From: Pseudomonas lini
GTDB lineage: Bacteria; Pseudomonadota; Gammaproteobacteria; Pseudomonadales; Pseudomonadaceae
Length of the DNA stretch: 64,000 nt
Reading direction: 5' to 3'
Assembly: GCF_001042905.1 (NCBI RefSeq)
Contig: NZ_JYLB01000006.1
Location: 372,001-436,000 of the forward strand
Part shown: in pieces, positions 8,950-17,590 of the stretch
Position numbering within the stretch: position 1 is the stretch's first letter
Layout of the letters: every line of letters starts with the position of its first letter
Translations under genes and position numbers: made by a program
Notes under the pieces: model-generated
What the model saw: only the letters and a program-made list of their open reading frames with translations
What the model was told of the DNA's origin: nothing
The model's database searches: none

Positions 8950-8979
8950 GAGCAATATCAAAAAGTTTTGATATTGCTC
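8950..8979. promoter_or_regulatory. Perfect 14-bp inverted repeat, likely operator of the SahR-like regulator
   Basis: GAGCAATATCAAAA at 8950-8963 is mirrored exactly at 8966-8979 with a two-base spacer. It lies 39 bp upstream of the regulator start and between that operon and tktA. On the minus strand it abuts a plausible promoter (TTGCGG, 17 bp, TAGACT), so binding would block RNA polymerase. ArsR-type dimers bind this kind of AT-rich palindrome. It has no T-run and is too far from any gene end to be a terminator. Confidence 0.75.
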
Positions 8980-9184
8980 GATAGATGGCACTTCTCAGCG
9001 TTAGGTTCAGTCAGCAAACGAACGGCGGAAAGGTTTCACCCGTCGAATACGTCGTTATCCATTGGAAAAACGCCTTCAGATGACTATCTGTCATTGCCCC
9101 GAGGCGGGTGGGTGAGGGAAAATGCTCGCCTTTTTTCCGTTTCGTTTTATTCACTCTCGATTCAATATCCGCAGGAGAACAGCG

Positions 9185-11182
9185 ATGCCCAGCCGTCGTG
9201 AGCGTGCCAACGCCATTCGTGCCCTCAGCATGGATGCCGTGCAAAAAGCCAACAGCGGCCATCCCGGTGCCCCTATGGGTATGGCGGATATCGCCGAAGT
9301 ACTTTGGCGTGACTACCTGAAGCACAACCCGAGCAATCCATCGTTCGCCGACCGTGACCGCTTCGTGCTGTCCAACGGTCACGGTTCGATGCTGATCTAC
9401 TCGCTGCTGCACCTGACCGGCTACGACCTGTCGATCGATGACCTGAAAAACTTCCGCCAGCTGCACAGCCGCACCCCGGGTCACCCGGAATTCGGTTACA
9501 CCCCGGGCGTTGAAACCACCACCGGTCCACTGGGCCAAGGTCTGGCCAACGCCGTGGGTTTCGCCTTGGCAGAAAAAGTCCTGGCAGCGCAGTTCAACCG
9601 TCCCGGCCATAACGTCGTCGATCACCACACCTATGTGTTCCTGGGTGATGGCTGCATGATGGAAGGCATTTCCCACGAAGTCAGCTCCCTGGCCGGTACG
9701 CTGGGCCTGGGCAAACTGATCGCCTTCTACGACGACAACGGCATCTCCATCGACGGCGAAGTCGAAGGCTGGTTCACCGATGACACACCGAAGCGTTTCG
9801 AGTCCTACAACTGGCAAGTGATCCGCAACGTCGACGGTCATGACCCGGAAGAAATCAAGATCGCCATCGACACGGCGCGCAAAAGCGAGCAGCCAACGCT
9901 GATCTGCTGCAAGACCACCATTGGCTTCGGTTCGCCGAACAAGCAAGGCAAGGAAGACTGCCACGGCGCCCCATTGGGTGACGCGGAAATCGCTCTGACC
10001 CGTGAAGCACTGAAGTGGAACCACGGCCCGTTCGAAATCCCGGCCAACATCTATGCCGAGTGGGATGCCAAGGAATCCGGTCGCGCTGCCGAAGCCGAGT
10101 GGGATCAACGTTTCGCTGCTTACTCCGCGGCTTTCCCGGAGCTGGCCAACGAGCTGGTTCGTCGCCTGAGCGGTGACCTGCCGACTGACTTCGCTGAAAA
10201 AGCTTCTGCCTACATCGCTGAAGTCGCGGCCAAGGGCGAAACCATCGCCAGCCGTAAAGCCAGCCAGAACGCCCTGAATGCGTTCGGCCCGCTGCTGCCG
10301 GAACTGCTCGGCGGTTCGGCTGACCTGGCCGGTTCCAACCTGACCCTGTGGAAAGGTTGCAAAGGCGTCACCGCCGAAGACGCCAGCGGCAACTACATGT
10401 ACTACGGCGTTCGCGAGTTCGGCATGAGCGCGATCATGAACGGCGTGGCCCTGCACGGTGGCCTGGTGCCTTACGGCGCGACCTTCCTGATGTTCATGGA
10501 ATACGCCCGCAACGCAGTGCGCATGTCGGCGTTGATGAAGAAACGCATCATCTATGTGTTCACCCACGACTCCATCGGTCTGGGCGAAGACGGCCCGACT
10601 CACCAGCCGATCGAGCAACTGGCCAGCCTGCGCTGCACGCCGAACCTCGACACCTGGCGTCCAGCCGATGCCGTTGAATCGGCGGTGGCCTGGAAATCTG
10701 CTCTGGAGCGTGACGACGGTCCGTCGGCACTGATCTTCTCCCGTCAGAACCTGCAGCACCAGACCCGCAATGCGATCCAGATCGAAGAGATCGCGCGTGG
10801 CGGCTACGTGCTGAAAGACTGCGCAGGCGAGCCTGAGCTGATCCTGATTGCTACCGGTTCGGAAGTCGGCCTGGCCGTTCAAGCCTTCGACAAACTGACC
10901 GAGCAAGGCCGCAAGGTGCGTGTTGTTTCGATGCCGTGCACCAGCGTCTTTGAAGCCCAGGACGCCGGCTACAAGCAAGCGGTTCTGCCATTGCAGGTCA
11001 GCGCACGTATCGCCATCGAGGCCGCCCACGCGGACTACTGGTACAAGTACGTGGGCCTGGAAGGCCGCGTGATCGGCATGACCACCTACGGCGAGTCGGC
11101 GCCTGCGCCTGCCTTGTTCGAAGAGTTCGGTTTCACCCTGGAAAACATCCTGGGTCAGGCTGAAGAGCTGCTGGAAGACTAA
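9185..11182 (+). CDS. tktA: Transketolase
   Basis: The 665-residue thiamine-diphosphate enzyme of the pentose phosphate pathway moves two-carbon units between sugar phosphates. It shows the N-terminal substrate motif NSGHPGAPMG, the ThDP motif GDGCMMEG...DDN, and the transketolase signature near GLGEDGPTHQP. I use the ATG at 9185 because AGGAG lies eight bases upstream; the frame is open to 9122 but that extension has no ribosome binding site. It heads the tktA-epd-pgk-fba run, so erythrose-4-phosphate made here is the substrate of the next gene product. Confidence 0.97.
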   Translation: MPSRRERANAIRALSMDAVQKANSGHPGAPMGMADIAEVLWRDYLKHNPSNPSFADRDRFVLSNGHGSMLIYSLLHLTGYDLSIDDLKNFRQLHSRTPGHPEFGYTPGVETTTGPLGQGLANAVGFALAEKVLAAQFNRPGHNVVDHHTYVFLGDGCMMEGISHEVSSLAGTLGLGKLIAFYDDNGISIDGEVEGWFTDDTPKRFESYNWQVIRNVDGHDPEEIKIAIDTARKSEQPTLICCKTTIGFGSPNKQGKEDCHGAPLGDAEIALTREALKWNHGPFEIPANIYAEWDAKESGRAAEAEWDQRFAAYSAAFPELANELVRRLSGDLPTDFAEKASAYIAEVAAKGETIASRKASQNALNAFGPLLPELLGGSADLAGSNLTLWKGCKGVTAEDASGNYMYYGVREFGMSAIMNGVALHGGLVPYGATFLMFMEYARNAVRMSALMKKRIIYVFTHDSIGLGEDGPTHQPIEQLASLRCTPNLDTWRPADAVESAVAWKSALERDDGPSALIFSRQNLQHQTRNAIQIEEIARGGYVLKDCAGEPELILIATGSEVGLAVQAFDKLTEQGRKVRVVSMPCTSVFEAQDAGYKQAVLPLQVSARIAIEAAHADYWYKYVGLEGRVIGMTTYGESAPAPALFEEFGFTLENILGQAEELLED

Positions 11183-11212
11183 GTCCGACAGTTGCGTTGT
11201 CTGTGCTGACGT

Positions 11213-11319
11213 CTTCGCGGGCAAGCCTCGCTCCTACAGGGTCATGTGTTGTCTGCCGGATTGGAAATCATCCAATTCCACAGACAAGTGATCTGTAGGA
11301 GCGAGGCTTGCCCGCGAAG
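11213..11319. repeat. REP-type inverted doublet, family B (GGCTTGCCCGCGAAG core)
   Basis: A perfect 27-bp inverted repeat (11213-11239 with 11293-11319) in the gap between tktA and epd. It is the GAGGCTTGCCCGCG variant of the family found many times in the window. Confidence 0.9.
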
Positions 11320-11374
11320 GCAATTGAACATTCAACGCAACACTGACGGATTCACCACGGTAATCGAGAACCCC

Positions 11375-12436
11375 ATGCCTCAACCGCGTCCTTACAAAGT
11401 TGCACTCAACGGCTACGGCCGGATTGGTCGTTGCGTCTTGCGTGCGTTGTTTGAGCGAGGCTCGACGGCCGGGTTTGAAATTGTCGCGATCAACGATCTG
11501 GCCGACATGGCCAGCATCGAATACCTGACACGCTTCGACTCCACTCACGGGCGGTTTCCCGGCGAAGTGAAGGTCGAGGGCGATTGTCTGCATATTAATG
11601 GCAACTGCGTGAAGGTTCTGCGCAGTGCCACCCCCGAAGGCATCGATTGGGCGTCACTGGGCGTCGATCTGGTGCTGGAGTGCTCCGGCGCTTACCACAC
11701 TCGTCAGGATGGCCAGCGTTTCCTCGACGCTGGCGCGCCACGGGTGCTGTTTTCCCAGCCGATGGCCAGCGAGGCGGATGTCGACGCCACCATCGTCTAC
11801 GGTGTGAACCAGGATTGCCTGACCGGCGACGAGCTGCTGGTGTCCAACGCCTCCTGCACCACCAACTGCGGCGTGCCGCTGTTGCGCCTGCTGAATCAGG
11901 CCATTGGTCTGGAATATGTGTCGATCACCACCATCCACTCGGCAATGAACGATCAACCGGTGATCGACGCCTATCACCACGAAGACCTGCGCCGCACCCG
12001 TTCGGCGTTCCAGTCGGTGATTCCGGTGTCCACTGGTCTGGCGCGAGGCATTGAACGCCTGCTGCCGGAACTTGCCGGGCGAATTCAGGCCAAAGCCGTG
12101 CGGGTGCCGACGGTTAACGTGTCCTGCCTCGACATTACGATGCAGACCGTAAGCGATACCGACGCCACCGAGGTCAACCGGATTCTGCGCGAGGCCGCCA
12201 CCCATGGCCCGCTCAAGGGCCTTCTGGCCTACACCGAGTTGCCTCACGCCAGTTGTGATTTCAATCATGACCCACATTCGGCCATCGTCGATGCCAGTCA
12301 GACCCGCGTTTCCGGCCCACGGCTGGTGAACATCCTGGCGTGGTTCGACAACGAATGGGGTTTTGCCAATCGAATGCTGGACGTTGCAGAACACTATTTG
12401 CAAACAGCTGCACCACAACCAAAACCTGCTCTCTAA
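11375..12436 (+). CDS. epd: D-erythrose-4-phosphate dehydrogenase
   Basis: A 353-residue member of the GAPDH family with an N-terminal NAD-binding fold (VALNGYGRIGRCVLRA) and the catalytic Cys161 in NASCTTN. The position between tktA and pgk, the family branch with YHHEDLRRTRSAFQS, and conservation of this order in Pseudomonas support Epd rather than glycolytic GapA. Epd oxidises erythrose 4-phosphate to 4-phosphoerythronate for pyridoxal phosphate synthesis. The ATG at 11375 is preceded by GAGAA; the longer frame runs back into the REP element and is not credible. A secondary GAPDH activity cannot be excluded. Confidence 0.9.
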   Translation: MPQPRPYKVALNGYGRIGRCVLRALFERGSTAGFEIVAINDLADMASIEYLTRFDSTHGRFPGEVKVEGDCLHINGNCVKVLRSATPEGIDWASLGVDLVLECSGAYHTRQDGQRFLDAGAPRVLFSQPMASEADVDATIVYGVNQDCLTGDELLVSNASCTTNCGVPLLRLLNQAIGLEYVSITTIHSAMNDQPVIDAYHHEDLRRTRSAFQSVIPVSTGLARGIERLLPELAGRIQAKAVRVPTVNVSCLDITMQTVSDTDATEVNRILREAATHGPLKGLLAYTELPHASCDFNHDPHSAIVDASQTRVSGPRLVNILAWFDNEWGFANRMLDVAEHYLQTAAPQPKPAL

Positions 12437-12461
12437 AACAGCTATCCAGGAAATGCGACCC

Positions 12462-13625
12462 ATGACCGTGTTGAAGATGACCGACCTCGATCTGCAAGGT
12501 AAGCGCGTACTGATCCGCGAAGACCTCAACGTCCCAGTCAAGGATGGTGTTGTCACCAGCGATGCGCGAATCCTGGCTTCGCTGCCGACCATCAAGCTGG
12601 CCCTGGAAAAAGGCGCGGCCGTGATGGTCTGCTCGCACCTTGGCCGTCCGACCGAAGGCGAGTTCTCGGCCGAGAACAGCCTCAAGCCAGTGGCTGACTA
12701 CTTGAGCAAGGCCTTGGGCCGCGAAGTGCCGCTGGTGTCCGATTACCTGAGTGGCGTCGACGTGAAAGCCGGCGACATCGTGCTGTTCGAAAACGTGCGC
12801 TTCAACAAGGGCGAGAAAAAGAACGCTGACGAACTGGCGAAGCAATACGCCGCCCTGTGCGATGTGTTCGTGATGGACGCCTTCGGCACCGCTCACCGCG
12901 CCGAGGGTTCGACCCATGGCGTGGCCAAGTTCGCCAAAGTCGCCGCCGCTGGCCCGTTGCTGGCCGCCGAACTGGATGCACTGGGCAAAGCCCTGGGCGC
13001 CCCGGCGCAGCCAATGGCCGCTATCGTTGCCGGCTCCAAAGTGTCGACCAAACTCGACGTGCTCAACAGCCTGAGCCAGATCTGCAACCAGCTGATCGTC
13101 GGTGGCGGCATCGCCAACACTTTCTTGGCCGCTGCCGGTCATCCGGTCGGCAAATCCTTGTACGAACCGGACCTGCTGGACACCGCCCGCGAAATCGCCG
13201 CCAAGGTCAGCGTGCCATTGCCGGTGGACGTGGTGGTTGCCAAGGAATTCGCTGAAAGCGCGACCGCGACCGTCAAGCTGATCGCCGACGTGGCCGCCGA
13301 CGACATGATCCTGGACATCGGCCCACAGACCGCGGCGAATTTCGCCGAGCTGCTGAAGTCGTCCAAGACCATCCTGTGGAACGGCCCGGTGGGCGTGTTC
13401 GAATTCGACCAGTTCGGTAACGGCACCAAAGTGCTGGCCCAGGCCATCGCGGAAAGCTCGGCATTCTCCATCGCTGGCGGCGGCGACACCTTGGCGGCTA
13501 TCGATAAATATGGCGTTGCCGAGCAAATCTCCTACATTTCTACCGGCGGCGGCGCGTTCCTCGAATTCGTCGAAGGCAAAGTGCTGCCGGCCGTTGAAGT
13601 CCTGGAAAGCCGGGCCAAGGCCTGA
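12462..13625 (+). CDS. pgk: Phosphoglycerate kinase
   Basis: The 387-residue glycolytic enzyme transfers phosphate from 1,3-bisphosphoglycerate to ADP. The N-terminal signature KRVLIREDLNVP, the substrate motif CSHLGRPTEG, and the C-terminal nucleotide loop GGGDTLAAIDK are all present. It starts at ATG 12462 behind AGGAA, 25 bp after the epd stop, so the two are cotranscribed. Length is normal for bacterial Pgk. Confidence 0.97.
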   Translation: MTVLKMTDLDLQGKRVLIREDLNVPVKDGVVTSDARILASLPTIKLALEKGAAVMVCSHLGRPTEGEFSAENSLKPVADYLSKALGREVPLVSDYLSGVDVKAGDIVLFENVRFNKGEKKNADELAKQYAALCDVFVMDAFGTAHRAEGSTHGVAKFAKVAAAGPLLAAELDALGKALGAPAQPMAAIVAGSKVSTKLDVLNSLSQICNQLIVGGGIANTFLAAAGHPVGKSLYEPDLLDTAREIAAKVSVPLPVDVVVAKEFAESATATVKLIADVAADDMILDIGPQTAANFAELLKSSKTILWNGPVGVFEFDQFGNGTKVLAQAIAESSAFSIAGGGDTLAAIDKYGVAEQISYISTGGGAFLEFVEGKVLPAVEVLESRAKA

Positions 13626-13659
13626 GGCCGCGCATTTGACCAGGCAAAGGAGTGTTCAG

Positions 13660-13881
13660 ATGGTCAGGACCTTAATGCTGTTGATCGTCGCGGGTATGCT
13701 GGCGGCTTGCGGGAGTAACCCGAAAGCCACGCCGGAACCCGCGCCGCAAACACAGGAAAAAGGCTGCTACCAGGCCGATTGGCAGGCGGAAACCAACCCG
13801 GTGATCAACAAGCGTTCCGGGCCCGATGGCCTGGAGAAATACGAGACACAGGCCCCAGCCAAGGAACATGGTTGCCCTTGA
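13660..13881 (+). CDS. Small lipoprotein of unknown function
   Basis: This 73-residue product has a short lipoprotein signal with lipobox LAAC (Cys17) and a Pro-rich linker. The mature part is small and polar, with two further Cys residues (GCYQADW and the terminal HGCP). AAAGGAG lies seven bases before the ATG, which is strong support for a real gene despite its size. It sits 34 bp behind pgk and 56 bp before the MliC-like gene, so it belongs to the tktA-fba transcript. I do not recognise its family. Confidence 0.75.
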   Translation: MVRTLMLLIVAGMLAACGSNPKATPEPAPQTQEKGCYQADWQAETNPVINKRSGPDGLEKYETQAPAKEHGCP

Positions 13882-13937
13882 GGGGTCTGACTCTTTACTC
13901 AAGGCTGGCGGCGTGTGCCGTCAGTCGAGGAACACGG

Positions 13938-14270
13938 ATGAAACGCTTTATCGCCGTTGCAGCACTGGCATTGCTGGCAGGTTGCGCCAATTTGAACCTG
14001 TTCAACGCTGCCGAGCCAGCGGACAGCTGGACCACCTGGACCTGCGACAGCCAGGCCAAAGTACTATGGCGCTACACTGACGTCAGCCGCAAGGAAGTCG
14101 ACGTTCGCCTGGGCGGTGCCGATCAGGTCTACCGCTTGAAGCTTGAACCGGGCGCCGAAGGTTCGCTGTACAGCAACGACATGCTGGCGTTTCACGTAAA
14201 AGGTGAGGAGGGCCTGGTGTACTGGGTCGCCACCAATGATTTGATTGGCCGCGGTTGTAAAGCCGAGTAA
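13938..14270 (+). CDS. MliC-family lysozyme-inhibitor-like lipoprotein
   Basis: This 110-residue protein starts with a lipoprotein signal (ALALLAGCANL, lipobox Cys16). The mature part shows the MliC/PliC pattern: an early Cys (TWTCDSQ), beta-rich VDVRLGG and YRLKLEPGAEGSLYS segments, then YWVATNDLIGRGC with the closing Cys. Family members inhibit C-type lysozyme by blocking its active site. It would be anchored in the outer membrane. Start at 13938 is preceded by CGAGGAACAC. It lies between pgk and fba, sharing the run with another lipoprotein. Confidence 0.75.
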   Translation: MKRFIAVAALALLAGCANLNLFNAAEPADSWTTWTCDSQAKVLWRYTDVSRKEVDVRLGGADQVYRLKLEPGAEGSLYSNDMLAFHVKGEEGLVYWVATNDLIGRGCKAE

Positions 14271-14286
14271 GACACAAGCGGGCTTT

Positions 14287-14419
14287 TGTGGCGAGGGGGC
14301 TTGCCCCCGTTGGAGTGCGAAGCACTCCCGAAGCCAGCAGGCGCGGTGCTTCAGTTAAAGCGCGTCATCCGATTTGCGACTGCTTCGCAGCCGAACGGGG
14401 GCAAGCCCCCTCGCCACAA
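14287..14419. repeat. REP-type inverted doublet, family C (GTGGCGAGGGGGCTTGCCCC core)
   Basis: TTGTGGCGAGGGGGCTTGCC at the left is mirrored at the right end, with a second internal copy of a GAAGCAGTCGC-like element. It lies between the MliC-like gene and fba. Confidence 0.85.
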
Positions 14420-14557
14420 GGTTTCAGCGACACAAGGTTTTTGGCAACACCGAATTCGCAGCCCGGGCCAACCCCCGATCTGCAATAACTTGAATAGCCG
14501 CCGCCGCTACGGCAGGCTGGCACGATTAACGACCCTCAACCGGGAGAGACACACACA

Positions 14558-15622
14558 ATGGCACTTATCAGCATGCGCCAGATGCTGGACCACGCAGCCG
14601 AGTTCGGCTACGGCGTTCCAGCCTTCAACGTCAACAACCTTGAGCAGATGCGCGCCATCATGGAAGCCGCTGACAAGACTGACTCCCCGGTGATCGTCCA
14701 GGCTTCGGCCGGTGCTCGCAAATACGCCGGTGCACCGTTCCTGCGTCACCTGATCCTGGCGGCAATCGAAGAATTCCCGCACATTCCGGTGTGCATGCAC
14801 CAGGACCACGGCACCAGCCCTGACGTCTGCCAGCGCTCCATCCAACTGGGCTTCAGCTCGGTGATGATGGACGGTTCCCTTGGCGAAGACGGCAAGACCC
14901 CAACCGACTACGACTACAACGTCCGCGTTACCCAACAAACCGTCGCCATGGCTCACGCCTGCGGCGTATCGGTAGAAGGCGAGCTGGGCTGCCTGGGTTC
15001 GCTGGAAACCGGCATGGCCGGTGAAGAAGACGGCATCGGCGCCGAAGGCGTTCTTGATCACAGCCAAATGCTGACCGACCCGGAAGAAGCCGCTGACTTC
15101 GTCAAACGCACTCAGGTTGATGCCTTGGCCATCGCCATCGGCACCAGCCACGGCGCCTACAAGTTCACCAAGCCACCTACCGGTGACGTGCTGGCCATCG
15201 ACCGCATCAAAGAAATCCACAAACGCATCCCGAACACCCACCTGGTGATGCACGGTTCGTCTTCGGTTCCGCAAGAGTGGCTGGCGATCATCAACCAGTA
15301 CGGTGGCGACATCAAAGAAACCTACGGCGTACCGGTTGAAGAAATCGTCGAAGGCATCAAGCACGGCGTACGCAAGGTCAACATCGACACCGACCTGCGC
15401 CTGGCCTCCACCGGTGCAATGCGTCGCCTGATGGCTACCAACCCTAGCGAGTTCGACCCGCGTAAGTTCTTCGGCGCGACCGTGACTGCCATGCGTGATG
15501 TGTGTATTGACCGTTATAACCAATTTGGTACAGCGGGCAACGCTTCGAAGATCAAGCCGATCTCGTTGGAAGGGATGTACCAGCGTTATCTGAAGGGTGA
15601 GTTGAACGCTAAGGTGAACTGA
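14558..15622 (+). CDS. fba: Class II fructose-bisphosphate aldolase
   Basis: The 354-residue zinc-dependent aldolase cleaves fructose 1,6-bisphosphate to dihydroxyacetone phosphate and glyceraldehyde 3-phosphate. Class II features include GVPAFNVNNLEQ near the N-terminus, the metal motif CMHQDHGTS, VEGELGCLGS, and the phosphate loop HGSSSVPQ. This is the CbbA/FbaA subtype with the long C-terminal helix. GGGAG precedes the ATG. In fluorescent pseudomonads, which use the Entner-Doudoroff route, it works mainly in gluconeogenesis and hexose cycling. A terminator follows. Confidence 0.97.
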   Translation: MALISMRQMLDHAAEFGYGVPAFNVNNLEQMRAIMEAADKTDSPVIVQASAGARKYAGAPFLRHLILAAIEEFPHIPVCMHQDHGTSPDVCQRSIQLGFSSVMMDGSLGEDGKTPTDYDYNVRVTQQTVAMAHACGVSVEGELGCLGSLETGMAGEEDGIGAEGVLDHSQMLTDPEEAADFVKRTQVDALAIAIGTSHGAYKFTKPPTGDVLAIDRIKEIHKRIPNTHLVMHGSSSVPQEWLAIINQYGGDIKETYGVPVEEIVEGIKHGVRKVNIDTDLRLASTGAMRRLMATNPSEFDPRKFFGATVTAMRDVCIDRYNQFGTAGNASKIKPISLEGMYQRYLKGELNAKVN

Positions 15623-15650
15623 GCCTGAGCGTTAAACTGTGTTGATAAAG

Positions 15651-15674
15651 AACCCGCCGAGAGGCGGGTTTTTT
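15651..15674 (+). terminator. Rho-independent terminator of fba
   Basis: AACCCGCC at 15651-15658 pairs with GGCGGGTT at 15663-15670 around the loop GAGA, followed by a T-run. It lies 29 bp after the fba stop. Confidence 0.92.
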
Positions 15675-15715
15675 GTGGGCGGAATTTTATCTGGCCGTTG
15701 TCGGACGTAAGGCGC

Positions 15716-15780
15716 TTGAAATGTTACTTATAGTGGACATAATAAAAATATTCGCTAGAAAAGTCCTATATAGGTGACAT
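15716..15780 (+). promoter_or_regulatory. Promoter and repeat operators of hipBA
   Basis: TTGAAA at 15716-15721 and CATAAT at 15738-15743 are spaced 16 bp apart, a good sigma-70 promoter. The near-identical repeats TATAGTGGACAT (15729-15740) and TATAGGTGACAT (15769-15780) lie 40 bp apart. The first falls between the -35 and -10 boxes, and the second covers the ribosome binding site. The second also contains the palindrome CCTATATAGG at 15765-15774. The placement suits autorepression by HipB. Confidence 0.65.
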
Positions 15781-15782
15781 TC

Positions 15783-16034
15783 ATGCTCCTACATAACCCT
15801 TCTGTGTTCGGTGAAAGAGTCCGCCAGTTGCGACGCGCCAAAGGCTATAGCCAGGCAATACTGGCGCACAGAGCAAAATGCAACCGCAAAACCATCATTG
15901 ACCTTGAGGCTGGTGAAAATGTCGCGCTGTACACCGCGTTCAGGGTGCTATCAGCGCTGGGCATGGCGCTTGAAATTGTCGACAACCGAATTGACCTCAA
16001 ATCCCTCGCTGATCTGGTAGAGCACGATGAGTAA
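15783..16034 (+). CDS. hipB: HipB-like antitoxin (XRE helix-turn-helix)
   Basis: This 83-residue protein has one XRE/Cro HTH domain (FGERVRQLRRAKGYSQAILA with the recognition helix NRKTIIDLEAG). The ATG at 15783 is preceded by AGGTGA at five bases; a GTG three codons earlier overlaps that site and is less likely. It overlaps hipA by eight bases (ATGAGTAA), giving translational coupling. In this family HipB binds and neutralises the HipA kinase and represses the operon by binding repeats in the promoter. Confidence 0.85.
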   Translation: MLLHNPSVFGERVRQLRRAKGYSQAILAHRAKCNRKTIIDLEAGENVALYTAFRVLSALGMALEIVDNRIDLKSLADLVEHDE

Positions 16035-17298
16035 GGTCAAGCTACTCAACGTCATGACACCGCAAGGCTTTTCGGGCGAACTGTCCAAGGGTTCGCAGTT
16101 CTCGTTTGCCTACGAGTCCGCCGATGCGCCCAGGGAAGTCTCACTGGTCATGCCCTATGACCCGACGCCTTCGGTGAGCAATGTGCTGCATCCGATTTTC
16201 GATATGAATGTGCCTGAAGGGTTTCTGGCCGATCAGATCAAACGCCGGATGGCCAAGCACATGCAGGTGGATGAAATGCGCCTGTTATCGGTCATCGGAG
16301 GGAATCAAATCGGGCGCCTCACCTACCAGAACCCGATAGAGGCACTCGTGTCCGTTCGTGCTCAGGTCGGCCTGCAGGAAATCCTGTCTGCGGATGCCTC
16401 GCAAGGTGTCTTCGAGTTCCTCGTCGATACCTACTTCGAGTCGGGCATTTCAGGTGTGCAGCCCAAGGTGCTGGTACCCGATCTGGATAAGCTCACCGGT
16501 CATCGAAAAACCATGCTCAGCTCCGATCTGATTGTTAAGTCAGGCGCCGATGAGTACGCACATCTGGCTCAGAATGAATTTCTCTGCCTGGAAGCGGCCC
16601 GTCTTGCTGGCCTGGAAACACCGCCGTTCTGGCTTTCGGAAAACGGTGATCTGTTTGTGATGGAGCGATTCGATCTGACCGCTTCCGGTCGGCTCGGGTT
16701 CGAAGACATGGCTGTCCTTTTGGGGCTCAACAAGGATCCCCATGACAACTACAAGTATTCCCAAAGCTATGAAACCCTTGCGGCCGTGATTGGCCAAGTC
16801 TGCCGGCATGGCGATCCGGTACGCGAACTGGAGCGCTTTTTCTCTTCGGTTTGTCTTTCAGTCATGGTCCGCAACGGAGACGCACACCTGAAGAATTTCG
16901 GGGTGATCTACACCCATCCTGATGCGCTGGAAACGGTGCAATTGGCACCGGTTTTCGATGTCACGACCACGACCGTCTACGAAAATTACAACCCCAAATC
17001 CGGGCGGTCATTGGTTGACCGTACGTTGGCCATCAAGATGAACAAAGTAAAAAACTACCCGGATCGTCAGCAATTGATTGAGTTCGGTCGAAAACACTGC
17101 GCGGTGGATAGGCCGGCCTTGATCATTGAGTGTATTGCCGAGGCGATGACTCAAGCGTTAGCGGCCAATCGGAATCGCGTGGATGGCGAGCTGTTTACGT
17201 ATATGCAGCGTGAGTGGGATGCCGGGCGGATGGCGGCGCTGAATGACACAGTTGTGTCGGGGTTAAGGCGCAAACCGGTGGGCAAGACGGACAGCTGA
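16027..17298 (+). CDS. hipA: HipA-family serine/threonine kinase toxin
   Basis: This 423-residue protein has the HipA N-terminal subdomain (about 1-100) and the kinase-like core. Visible motifs are SGISGVQPKVLV (the P-loop-like segment that holds the autophosphorylated Ser in E. coli HipA), the catalytic loop NGDAHLKNFGV, and the metal-binding FDVTT. E. coli HipA phosphorylates glutamyl-tRNA synthetase and causes growth arrest; target specificity here is unknown. All catalytic residues I can place are intact, so the protein is probably active. AT content is slightly higher than in the flanking housekeeping genes, consistent with an acquired module. Confidence 0.87.
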   Translation: MSKVKLLNVMTPQGFSGELSKGSQFSFAYESADAPREVSLVMPYDPTPSVSNVLHPIFDMNVPEGFLADQIKRRMAKHMQVDEMRLLSVIGGNQIGRLTYQNPIEALVSVRAQVGLQEILSADASQGVFEFLVDTYFESGISGVQPKVLVPDLDKLTGHRKTMLSSDLIVKSGADEYAHLAQNEFLCLEAARLAGLETPPFWLSENGDLFVMERFDLTASGRLGFEDMAVLLGLNKDPHDNYKYSQSYETLAAVIGQVCRHGDPVRELERFFSSVCLSVMVRNGDAHLKNFGVIYTHPDALETVQLAPVFDVTTTTVYENYNPKSGRSLVDRTLAIKMNKVKNYPDRQQLIEFGRKHCAVDRPALIIECIAEAMTQALAANRNRVDGELFTYMQREWDAGRMAALNDTVVSGLRRKPVGKTDS

Positions 17299-17371
17299 TT
17301 GGGGTGATAAGCATAGATAAATTTTTTGTCTCGTCTTTGGTTTGGCGCGTTATCGCAAATGTATCTAAATG

Positions 17372-17389
17372 ACTGTCATATCTGACAGT
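17372..17389. promoter_or_regulatory. Perfect inverted repeat upstream of the 43-aa ORF
   Basis: ACTGTCA at 17372-17378 and TGACAGT at 17383-17389 are separated by TATC. The repeat lies just downstream of a weak promoter candidate (TTGGCG 17342, TAAATG 17366) and 60 bp before the ORF start. It fits the CTG-N10-CAG outline of a LexA box, but the inner bases differ from the consensus, so another regulator is as likely. Confidence 0.5.
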
Positions 17390-17448
17390 AGACAACCTTT
17401 ATCGATTCTCTCAGGATAAAACTCCACCCTGTAATGGAGTACGCAGTT

Positions 17449-17580
17449 ATGAGCACCAAGGATGTAAAACCAAAAGCGAAAGGCCCTGCGCCTGTCACCA
17501 TTCCAGTTGCACCAGAGCCGGGAAGTATCCAAAACTCTAAAGGGCCCGCGCCTTTCACATTGCCGAAAGAGTCAGAATAA
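17449..17580 (+). CDS. 43-residue ORF with a duplicated KGPAP-x-T-x-P motif
   Basis: The ORF reads from ATG 17449 to TAA 17580. The peptide is hydrophilic and Pro/Lys-rich, without Cys or a signal peptide. It contains an internal repeat: KGPAPVTIP at residues 11-19 and KGPAPFTLP at 31-39, separated by a linker. GGAG stands about ten bases upstream, an inverted repeat lies 60 bp upstream and a terminator follows 10 bp after the stop, so it looks like an independent one-gene transcript. I do not recognise it. A short adaptor-like or secreted peptide is possible; chance ORF is the alternative, but the repeat and the flanking signals argue against it. Confidence 0.6.
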   Translation: MSTKDVKPKAKGPAPVTIPVAPEPGSIQNSKGPAPFTLPKESE

Positions 17581-17590
17581 GCACGTAATA

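Noticed and set aside
8912..9184. A SAM or SAH riboswitch between metK's operon and tktA
   Set aside because: I see no multi-stem conserved riboswitch pattern; the only strong element is the palindrome, which fits a protein operator.
9011..11224. A 737-codon minus-strand open frame over tktA
   Set aside because: Antisense shadow of a highly biased codon-use gene; no motif and no ribosome binding site.
17372..17389. LexA (SOS) box upstream of the 43-aa ORF
   Set aside because: It fits CTG-N10-CAG, but the inner bases are not the AT-alternating core of the Pseudomonas LexA site, so I list it only as an unassigned inverted repeat.
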